Assembly (NCBI GenBank): GCA_963693305.1
Contig: OY855907.1
Coordinates: forward strand, 40,127,259-40,191,258
DNA: 64,000 nt
Origin: Meandrina meandrites
Lineage: Eukaryota > Cnidaria > Anthozoa > Scleractinia > Meandrinidae
Direction: 5' to 3'
A program made the position numbers and the translations under genes. This document shows, one piece after another, positions 1 through 9,612 of this stretch (positions are counted from its first letter, which is position 1; each line of letters starts with the position of its first letter). The notes under the pieces were generated by a model. The model had not been told where the DNA came from and ran no database searches. It worked only from the letters and a program-made list of their open reading frames with translations.

Positions 1-302
1 ATCACTGCTCAAATCACTGAAATTCTTACAAACTAGTTTTTAAATTTGTCTTGATCGCAAGCGCTTGACTCCACCAGTGCCAGCACACGTTCAAAATTAA
101 GAGTGTCCATTTGAATTTTTTCAGGCGGCCGGTCGTAACTTGAGCAATTTTGACCTAATTTTCCTTAAAAACGTATGGGTGATATTTTCAGAGATTAAAT
201 CTCGCCAGCAAATTAAACCAATATAACAGAGGTCACCTTGAGGAAAATATGTATTTTGCATTTATTTATCACTTACATCCTTTTACTCGCAGCCACTTGC
301 AG

Positions 303-1528
303 CGCTTGACGTATTTTGATGACCTTGACCTTGACGACAAAAAGAAGTTATCATTCTATCACGTGGTACCTAATTCAATAATAAGAGTGAAGTGGTGGAC
401 GGAGTGGGATGGTCTTATTCGCGCCGCTTATTACGGTGACGTCAGAGGTAAGCGATACGATCACGTGGGCAAATGTAACTTCTTAGCAGGAATCCCGTCT
501 ATAGATTGGACACCTCACGTGGATTCCCTAGAAACAGCATATTTTTCTTTTAACTATATATAGGTTACAGATCGAAGAGAGAAATGTTGATATTCCTTAC
601 TGGTTGTACGCAAACACGAAAATCGAAGTTAAATGTTTATTATTCTTTATCTCTTTTATAACTTCCATATTCTTCGAATTCCTCTAAATTTGAACACCAG
701 TAAGTTATATTCTCACTTTTTAACCACAATTCTTATTTATTTCTTTTCTTGTAATTACGAAACGTTATCATTATTATTATTCGATTATATTAGTTATATG
801 TCACTGATTGCTTTGTGTAAAATCTGTCATTGTAGCTTTCAACATTCAGCAACAAACTATGATGTTTTTCAAGTAATTTTTGAGTCTTTCCAGCTTCTCG
901 GCGTATTTCTGTTCATGATGTCAAGTGTCAGCGGTTCATAAAGAACTCTTTATAAAGTGTTCGAGGAATTGAGCGCGTTCTGATTGGTCAGTTCGTGTTT
1001 ATAATACACGCAGCTTACGTCACGAGTGTGAGTGTGCGAAATTTCTTTTAAATTTATAAAAGAGATAAAAATCTTGCTCCTCGTGCATTGTTGAGTTATA
1101 TAAGCAACTGAATTTTTAAAAATATACGAGAAGTGCGAGTACTCGCCTGCGCCTTGTTCTTCTCTATGCATTCTCTCGTGTTCTTTAAAATCCCCGCGTG
1201 TTAATAAAACTCAACAAGTACTCGGGTGCGTTTTTTATTTCTTTTTTCAAAACAAAAAACAGTTTCATCCATTTCTTTAATGAACAAACAGGTGTAATGG
1301 CTTGTCGTATCAGAGAGACAATGCCCGGCTACGGATGGTTTAGAAAAACAATATTCAACGAGCGTGGCTACGTAGCCCTGTTTATTGCCTGCCACCGAGG
1401 TCACGCAACCCTAGTATCTAAACTGATGAGTCTTGATATCGATCCCTGTCGTAAGATGCCATCAGGAAGATCAGCAATCCATGTAGCCGTCTACAAAAGA
1501 AGGGTGACCTGTGTTAATCTTCTTGTAG
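303..1528 (+). CDS. ANKUB1-like ankyrin/ubiquitin-domain protein, two internal exons (partial)
   Basis: Two exons are visible, 303-447 and 1292-1528. The first begins after a CAG acceptor and ends in phase 1 at GTAAGC. The second follows ACAG and ends in phase 1 at GTGGGT. The first encodes a stretch with WWTEWDGLIRAAYYGDVR. The second encodes VALFIACHRGHATLVSKLM followed by GRSAIHVAVYKRRVTCVNLLV, two ankyrin-like helices. The order (a 'x-W-D-G' segment joining a ubiquitin-like region to VALYIA-type ankyrin repeats) resembles vertebrate ANKUB1 as I recall it. The ubiquitin-like N-terminus would lie upstream of the window. Later exons were not placed confidently; an open stretch at 3560-3746 ending in a phase 1 donor-like GTGCGC is a candidate. 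The family's function is poorly known. Confidence 0.5.
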
Positions 1529-1795
1529 GTGGGTAACTTAAAAGACATTGGGAATCATGGGGCGTTTTCCATCCGTCTGGAATGATAAAAAGTGCAAAGT
1601 AATGTTGGATTCTTACCGTCGTCCAAAACTACGTTTTTATTTATGCAAATAACAGGTGATGACATCGGTTTCGATTCTGAAAGTTGCTGAAAAGCCGATT
1701 TTATTTTACTCAGTGAAATGTATCGTGTTTTTTTAAATGTGATATTCAGGTTTTTTCGTTAACATGCAAGTGAAGGCAAAATAAGAAATGTGGGT

Positions 1796-1853
1796 TATTG
1801 ACCAAGCGTGAGGTCAAGATGGCGGGATATTGGCCGAGTTCTTTTTTGGCGTG

Positions 1854-1886
<33 letters not shown>

Positions 1887-1948
1887 CACGCAAAAAAAGA
1901 ACGAGGCCAATATCCTGCTATCTTGACCGAACAAGCTTGGTCAATAAA
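1796..1948. mobile_element. Foldback MITE, about 153 bp
   Basis: The left arm starting TTATTGACCAAGC and running through GGTCAAGATGGCGGGATATT is mirrored by the right arm ending GCTTGGTCAATAA. The arms meet near 1871, so almost the whole element is one long imperfect hairpin. It contains no plausible coding capacity; short open frames on both strands merely cross the arms. Confidence 0.7.
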
Positions 1949-3780
1949 GGATTTGTTATATGACTTTTCTCGAGCACTGAAAAGGAAGCCAGTTGCATGC
2001 ACAATCAATGGCACACGCTAAATCATTTCATTGGTTTAAAAGTTTAATGAGTGACTGTCAAATTCTTGAATGAATCGAGACGAAGTAAAACGATGCGACA
2101 ACAGCGAAATTCACCTCATTTTAACCCTCAAAAGGATATTGAAATGGCTTAAATTTGCGAAACAACATTGAGTTTGAAGCCTTAAAAGAAGACTGTCCAT
2201 TCCATCTGGCCGCCAGCTTTTGATTATTGGACGTTTTGCAGAGTATTTGCTCGCTTTAGTGGTGCAAACCTGCGGTGACATACACGAGCGGAATATTGAG
2301 ATTGTGATTGTTGAAAGCGTTTGGGATTTTAACACCACTCCACAGGAAAAGCTTGAACTTTTCTACATCATTTTTTAAATGATCGACTGACCCTTACTCG
2401 CCGTGAGCGTTAGAGGCTTCGGTGAAAAGATGTTAGGTTCGTCGTGCCGTCCGCTTTCTTCCATTTTTGAAGATGTTACACAAACAACACTGGGTTTGCA
2501 GGGCACTTTATTCTTCGGGTATGTCACTGACTTCATTCTCTCCCTTTTCCGCCAAACAAAGCTGATATCATGTCTTCAAGTCGCTTTGCATTTAAATTTT
2601 TGTACCAGCCGGTTTTTTGCGGCAAATAAAATTCACGAAACTCGTTAATTAACATTTGTAGTTGTTTGCTCTCATTCGCTTCAAGGCCTATTTCTTTGTT
2701 GTCGGACTTCCTTTCGCTAGAAATAGACAGGAAATCTTTGTGTTATTTCGGAAAATAGTTTCTTAGCGAAAATTTACGACGAAAAGCTTTTTCACGATCA
2801 ACTAGCGACGGTTTAAAAAGTTGTTTCGCTTGCAGGAACACAGCGGGCGATCCCGAGCGGTCAAGATGGCTCCATCTTGACCGCTCGGGTAGCCAATCAG
2901 AGCACGAGATTCGCTTCATCTTGACCGCTCACGGAGCTAGTCATATAATAACTATCGTTAATTCCCAATTTTAGGGAAGGAACAATATATAGCGAGGTCT
3001 TCTCCAATTTTTGAAATTTCTGTTCCATTTGAATTCACTTGTGGGATGATTGTAGTTTTGGTAGCATGGAAAGCTCCCGAGGTTTCCTGCCCTTATGGAT
3101 CACGTGGCAGTCAGGTGCTGGTCCTGTGATCGCAAAGTGCTTCTCCTCACCTTGTGCAGCGGCTCGTATTACTGCTATAATAAAGAAGTGTTGGAGAAAC
3201 CTCAATATGGACTTACCGTGATAACATCATGGCAGTGATCAGTTATTTATTACTTTGTATAATGTATGGGGAGAAGATTCTTGTGTGCCATAAGTGGTGC
3301 AATTATAAAACAGGATCAATAAAGATAGATAGGATACGTGTTTCGAGACAAAAAGGCAACAGTCTTCAATATATTTCTCTCTTTAGTCACATAGGAGGTC
3401 CTGAGCTCCACGCTTCGTGAACATTTCTTTTTTATGCTTTGTGTAGCTAGTGAAATACAAAACAGGTTTGAAATACAATCTTCGAAACACTTTTTTGCTC
3501 TATTTCGTTTAACGAAGGTAAGTCAAGAGGAGTCAAAGTGGAAGAAAAATATCGCGTGAATTGTGTCAGAAGAAACACATTTCTGAACATCTGCAATCAA
3601 TTGCAGCGAAGAGATGGCTGGAAATTGCTGGTTATGCAGCTCAAGGAGCGTATGGGACGACGGGAAAGCGACTACACTACTAAAGGAGCAATTCCTCTAA
3701 GAGAATTCCAGAAGTATGACTCGGCATTCTCAACATCTTTGAGAGGTGCGCATTTCTACATACTTAAATGTCAATAATGT
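1949..3780. other. Intergenic or intronic stretch with small open frames, no clear gene
   Basis: No convincing exon chain is seen. An open stretch at 3538-3777 (containing FLNICNQLQRRDGWKLLVMQ) could be a further exon of the upstream ankyrin gene, because it ends at a donor-like GTGCGC in phase 1, but its acceptor is not clear. The region also holds the perfect hairpin at 2852-2889. Confidence 0.3.
2852..2889. repeat. Perfect 18-bp-arm palindrome
   Basis: CCCGAGCGGTCAAGATGG is followed after two bases by its exact reverse complement. The GGTCAAGATGGC core is shared with the arms of the foldback element at 1796-1948, and a further copy of the right half occurs near 2920, so this is probably a fragment of the same repeat family. 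Confidence 0.75.
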
Positions 3781-3849
3781 GAAGTCATTACGAATTTAAC
3801 CAGTAACATACTGAGGGTATACCAGGGAGGGCTACGCGTTGTTCCCCAT

Positions 3850-4084
3850 TTATAAATTTAATTGTTTCCTATAATTTTCATAAATAATCGACACTTCCTC
3901 TTTGTTCCCGCTCCGTCGCTATGGAACACTCTTCTGAAGAATCAGTTACGTCTCTAGCCTCTCTTAAAGACTTAAATTTACTTTATTTATTTAGAGAAGT
4001 TTTTAGTTTATATTTGCAACTTTTTAGCTTTTTAGAATTGTAAAGCACTTAGAGACGTTTTTAATAGGCTGCTATATAAGCTTT

Positions 4085-4161
<77 letters not shown>
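3850..4161 (+). mobile_element. 3' end of a non-LTR retrotransposon with (TTA)n tail
   Basis: Around 3890-3955 the plus strand reads FLFVPAPSLWNTLLKNQLRL and then a stop, after which SLKDLNLLYLF is readable. This matches the degenerate C-terminus of CR1/L2-type reverse transcriptases (pattern P-S-L-W-N-x-L-P ... S-L-x-x-F-K). A short 3' UTR and an uninterrupted ATT/TTA microsatellite at about 4088-4161 follow, the usual tail of such elements. The copy is 5' truncated and dead. Confidence 0.65.
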
Positions 4162-4163
<2 letters not shown>

Positions 4164-4999
4164 CCCCATAAAATAAATGATCTTGTTCCATCGTTTCTAA
4201 AACCCCGTGGGTGGCCCTCGAGCTCCCTGCTTTTCGTCAGTAACATTAGGACCATTAGTGATCACAGGCAACATCATGTACGATACTAGAAACACCGTAT
4301 TTTCACCGGTTTTGTTTTGCTATCATTCGTGGGACATTAACAAAGTACAAATGTCCTATTTTTGACAGGACCGCTCGGAAGAGTTTACCTGTGCACAGTT
4401 CTTCAGATGGAGCCATTTCGAAGACGAACCCTTCCTGCACCTTGGAAGTAAAGAAATTGAAAGGAAATTCGTTTTTGTTGTTAGACCTGCTATTAGACCG
4501 AAAACGATTTAAAATCTAGCCTGGAAAACTATAAGGATAATTTATTTAAAAGTTATAACATTTTTACTTGGGATCAGGTGTTGTTGAAAGTTAAAGTGAA
4601 AAGAAAAGTAAAATTAAACGCGAACACTGTTTCACTGTTTCATTTTACTTTGTCGTCTACATGAAAAAGGGTATTACCGGTAAGTGAACAAGTGGAGCAA
4701 AAAAAAAATGTGACTTTCAACAAATAAAACTGACCTTCGGTGTTCTTTTGCCATTTCCAGCGAGATTTGAACAGCGTAACAGCAGCTGGTTTATACTTTA
4801 ATACTACTTGACAAGTAGATAAGTAGATCAACTAGATGATTATTATAAAACCTTATATTTCAAATGATCAAAGTCAAGCTGTAATCCCACACTGTACAAG
4901 ATCTCCCCTTCCCCCACTGACAATGTTCTGTATTTTAATGAAGACTATAAAAAAGCAGAAACCGATACAACGTAGAAAGGTTTTAAATTTGTGTACTAT

Positions 5000-5030
5000 A
5001 TTTCGGCTGGCCAAACCAGCCTTCTTCAGG
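5000..5030 (-). ncRNA. Hammerhead-ribozyme-like core in inverted PLE arm
   Basis: On the minus strand CTGAAGA is followed by a GGCTGG / CCAGCC hairpin and GAAA, fitting the hammerhead core C-U-G-A-N-G-A ... G-A-A-A with a closed stem II. One unpaired A lies next to stem II. PLE end repeats are known to carry hammerhead motifs; activity here is not shown. Confidence 0.5.
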
Positions 5031-5094
5031 TACAATGGGAAATTACATTGGGAAGGGTTTTATATGTAGTGATTGCGGTATTTTGCGTAATACC

Positions 5095-5379
5095 GGCTGT
5101 AATTTACAATACATAGGAGAGACTAAACGACGTTTAAAAGACCGTTTTAATGAACACCGCCGTACCATAGATAACCCTAACACTAAATCTAAACCTACCA
5201 CAGTTGCGCAACATTTCCTATCCTCTCCTAACCACACTGCTAATGACATGCAACTAATCCCCATCGAAAAAGTCTTTTCAAACAGGGACTCAATCCGTAA
5301 GGCCAGGGAAGCCTTTTTAATCTTAAAAGGCAGGACAATTGATCCCGAAGGTCTTGACATTCGCGAAGAAACATACTGA
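5095..5379 (+). pseudogene. Truncated GIY-YIG endonuclease domain of a PLE
   Basis: The fragment contains CNLQYIGETKRRLKDRFNEH, the second half of the GIY-YIG fold with the catalytic-region Arg and the N-E-H segment, then NRDSIRKAREAFLI and a stop at 5379. This is the C-terminal endonuclease used by Penelope-like retroelements for target cleavage. The reverse transcriptase and the first GIY part are missing. The reading frame runs on upstream into the inverted arm, so an apparent 114-aa protein starting near 5035 is a chimera of arm and element. Confidence 0.85.
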
Positions 5380-5549
5380 TTTATTTATCTGTACTGTATT
5401 ATCAGCTATTTTATTATTTTTAGTTTAGTTTACTTTATTTTTATTTCATTCTACACTGTCAATTTCATTACCTTTACGTATTTCCGGTATTACGCAAAAT
5501 ACCGCAATCACTACATATAAAACCCTTCCCAATGTAATTTCCCATTGTA

Positions 5550-5580
5550 CCTGAAGAAGGCTGGTTTGGCCAGCCGAAAT
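5550..5580 (+). ncRNA. Hammerhead-ribozyme-like core in PLE 3' repeat
   Basis: This is the direct-orientation copy of the motif at 5000-5030: CTGAAGA, stem II GGCTGG/CCAGCC with a TTTG loop, then GAAA. Stems I and III were not verified. Confidence 0.5.
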
Positions 5581-5976
5581 ATAGTACACAAATTTAAAAC
5601 CTTTCTACGTTGTATCGGTTTCTGCTTTTTTATAGTCTTCATTTTTCTATTTTAAACCGATCAGATCATTATTGATCCAACGTATACCAGTAGGATCATC
5701 GTCCACGGTTGCTTGCTTGTTTAAACATTTCTGTATTTTAGTATAGTTCACAAATGTGCGATATTTTCCAACATTGTTGTCGGGAAGGGATGTACGTGAC
5801 CCACTTGCCAATTAGTTTTGTGTGGGATTGTGGGTTGTTATAATGGTTTAATCTATGTCATATTTGAGACTTTTCATTTTTCCTTTTATTTTTTCTTTTA
5901 CTTCCAATTACACTTCTTTACATGCATTACAGCACAGATTACGTTACAATGTTTTGTCGTAGCTGGATAAGAAATG

Positions 5977-6952
5977 TCATGCATTGGGGGCTTGGCAAGA
6001 AGAAGGATCCTCTATTATGACGTCACCATGAAAACTGTCCTCAAAATCCGACCATTGAAGAACATTGCCAATTCCCGTGTTACACGTGCTGGACATGAGC
6101 AGCAACTCGTCCTGTGACAGAATGTCGTCCCATAAATTTACTCCGCTGATGCTTCCCACGAAACTCTCCGAATAATCAAACCCACTCGGGTCCCCAGGGG
6201 CATAATCTTGATCTTGACCAATTACTATTACCCCTCCCCCCTTGATCACGTGACCTTTCTTGAAGGAACTCCCAGAGTCAATGGTGGCACCATTAAGGGT
6301 CATCTTCCAATTTCCGTTGGCGTTCCTCCATTTAATGCAGACATGGTGCCATATTCCATTGTAATAACTTCCCAGCGGGATGTTTCTGAGAAAAGTAAAC
6401 AATTTGAACTCGTTGAACCACTATACTCCTATGACCTCTTTGAGGTTAAATGCATTCAGTAAAAACCTATTTTTGGAGGGGTAGGGGGAGGGAGGTTGGG
6501 TCGGCGTCTTGTAAGGTTACCCAAATGAAAGGGACGGCAGCAGGAGTTGGAGCTTTGGTCTCAGAAGTACTGCTTAACTGTTTTTTTATATTACGACATG
6601 TTTCTTAAAAGACATAAGATTTCATTTCAACTGGAAATACTTTAAATAAAATATTCCATGGTGTAATCTACCAAGAACTGGTTTTAAATCTACTCACACA
6701 TAATAACCATTGATGAAAAACGAATCCTTTTTGATCGTGAGTTCGTTGACGCTATTGGTAGTGGCGTAACTAAACGGCGTCCCTCGGTCTTGGTCAGCGG
6801 TCTTCATCCAAAAGCACAGAGTGAACTTCTGCATATCTGCTGATAATGGCATGTTCTGGTCCACATAGCTGATGGTACCTTTGCTTGGAAAGGTCACATC
6901 GAAACTCGGTGGTTCTACTGCAGTTCAACAGAAAAATCCTTATCAATCGATT

Positions 6953-6996
<44 letters not shown>

Positions 6997-9578
6997 GATC
7001 GATCGATCGATCGATCGATCGATCGATCGATCCATCAATCAATTAATCAATCAATCAATCAATCAAAATTTTATTTCACGAACGTAGCACATAACAGCAA
7101 TATAAAAACTGTACCTTGTACTCTCTTCTAACCATATTTAGCCTGCAGAGCAGGCGTATTTATGGCGAGCGAACGCTCAGACTTTCTTCGCGAAATGTTT
7201 GGGCGCCATCTTGGATTTTTTAGGCAGAGGAATGTTGGGGAGAGAAACAAATTTCTACCAAGAGGGGTGGTTGGTAGGCGAGAGAAAGGAGGGGGAGGGG
7301 GAGGGGAAAAAAATACGCGTCTTCTCGCGTGTCCCAATCCACCCCGTCCGCTCTAACCGTAAATCAAACATGGCGGCTCAGTGGACGATGGCGTTCGCGC
7401 TCCCAAATAAGACACCTGCACTGCAGGCTAAACCATGTTCAATTTAAAAAAGTATAACGTAAAAAGAACATCAAAAACGATCCACACAGATCGTTGTTTT
7501 ATCACTGTATGGTGATAAATAAAGAAAGATCGTAAATGATAAGTTCGTAATGAAATGACAAAGATATGATATTCATCATGTTACAGGGGTGGATCACATT
7601 TTTCCGTGGTTGTCACTCTTACAGAGCACAGAAATTACGTCATAAAATGTATAAAACTTTGCCTAACACCTAACACCTCGTTGTTCCGTAGTTTTGGACA
7701 TTTATTTCTATGTATGCTCTACAAGAGTGACACAATGGAAAAATGGGGCCGATTTGGTAATGATCTTATATGCGCATTACCGACTGACAAAAATTAGACC
7801 CGTAACCGTAATATAATGATTGTAAATCGGCTAAAATTCTTCTTTTAGTCCTTTTAGTTAAAAGCGGTATAATGTACTGTTGAACGTACCATCTTTGATC
7901 GATCTCTCTTCAGCAACTTTGATCTTCAACAAAAAAAATAAAATTAATAGCTAGAGTACTGAAAAGAAACAAACAAACAAATTAACAAAGAGGAAAAGGA
8001 CGAATATAAAAAGACGACAGACGAACAAAGACCAAACGAAAGAACGAAAAACCTGAAAACGTGATCAAAATATGAAAAAATGTCTTGCGCTTAACTCTGT
8101 TTTTAAAGTGTTAACACTTCTATAAAGAATATAAATATGGTACTCAGATGGGTATTTTTAAAAATCGATGTCGTTACCCATAAATGTCTTTTATTATTAT
8201 TAGGTCTTATACAATAACCGAGTTACGCGCGTTGTGATTGGCTGATGCCTGTCATCTATTAGAGTACAGACGCACAGATGACGTCACTGTGTGGTGTGGC
8301 CCGCGCGCGTGATCAGAGTTCATAGTCCAAGTCAGTCTTCTCGGCAAAGTTTTTCAAAACTTGCAGGGAAAACAACAAAAGAAAGTCCAGCTTAATTATA
8401 AATCTACATAGAGGAACAATCTGCCAAATACTCTAGGCCTTTCAAGTCATTTAACTGGGCTAAACAAGCTTGAAGTAGACAGTGACTGATTTGAAAAATT
8501 ATCGAAAGCTGTAAAAAGTGTTTGTCCGATGCTCGAGTAGTTTGAAGCCGCTACGGGAAACCATGAATGGCAATTGAACGCCATTGAACCACTTACCTTA
8601 ATTAAAGCAGAATACAAAGGGAATAAAAAGGCCAGTTTTTTCGTTTAAATTTTATTTTTCTTTCATATTGCGTATTTTAAAATCGGTTTGACAGTGCTTC
8701 GTGATTATGTAAAACCATCTCGAAATGAAAACGATCTAGGCTCACCGGTAGCGGCGCTTTAGCGATACCAGGGCGCTAATAAGGAAGGGCGACGAAACAG
8801 CGCTCTTGGGCGATGCGTGATGCGGAGTTGGACTGGGTCGAGCGCGCTTCACTGCAGCAAAGTTCAAAACATGGCGGCAAGTGATATTCGATGGCTGGTG
8901 GAGAAAAGTGATTGCTACGCAAAATCAGTAAGAGTATTCCACGATATCCTTTTGGAAATGAAATAACGATATGTTTCCTAAACTGTAAGAAGTTAGAAAG
9001 ACATTGATTCTGTGAACGCAGTGTTGAATTTATCATAAATAAAACCAACTTGCTCGAAAGGTCTTTTACCCTTTTTTCGGACTATAAATCAAGCACTAAT
9101 TTCAAGGAAAATATGGTAGGAGATTGCTCAATTTTTTAAGCAGTAAGTAGAGTAGGTATTGCTTTTTCATCGATGTAAATCTCTTTGTTCTTACCATATT
9201 TTTACGTCATCCGGTGATCTATAACTGAATAGACGCCCGGCAAAATGGAATCTATTTGTTAAATATTACCTCAATATCTTCGTAGTAAGTTGCGTCTGGT
9301 TCTATTACAAGACATGAAGGGCACGTAATTCGGTTTGCATCATTTAGCTGGCAGGTGCTCCCTTGCTTGTTAATGACTGGCTTGTAGTTATATGACAAAC
9401 ACTTTTTGTGCTGTAAACACTTCAAACCGCAGGTCAGTTCTGACGTCACGGTGAAAACAGCGACTGCGTGGTTCTTCAAAACATGACCTGCCGAAATAAT
9501 TTTTTTTTGGCTGACGTAAGTTTGGATTTGGATCTGTTATTCAGAAAGCCCATTTTGATTGCTACTGTTATTTATATC

Positions 9579-9612
<34 letters not shown>

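Larger units (their letters stand above)
4941..5641 (+). mobile_element. Penelope-like element fragment 1, flanked by inverted end repeats
   Basis: A 5'-truncated PLE with a GIY-YIG endonuclease segment (5095-5379) is followed by about 260 bp of 3' sequence. The last ~154 bp (about 5484-5641) occur again, apparently exactly, in inverted orientation at 4941-5094, directly abutting the truncated coding part. Such inverted terminal copies are a known insertion product of PLEs. The near-identity of the two arms suggests a fairly recent insertion. Each arm carries a hammerhead-like core. Confidence 0.85.

Noticed and set aside
4083..4289. Open frame beginning with a long tyrosine run
   Set aside because: It is a translation of the (ATT)n tail of a LINE.
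7162..7447. Glycine- and arginine-rich open frames on both strands
   Set aside because: They lie inside a TIR-bounded MITE and its poly-purine centre.
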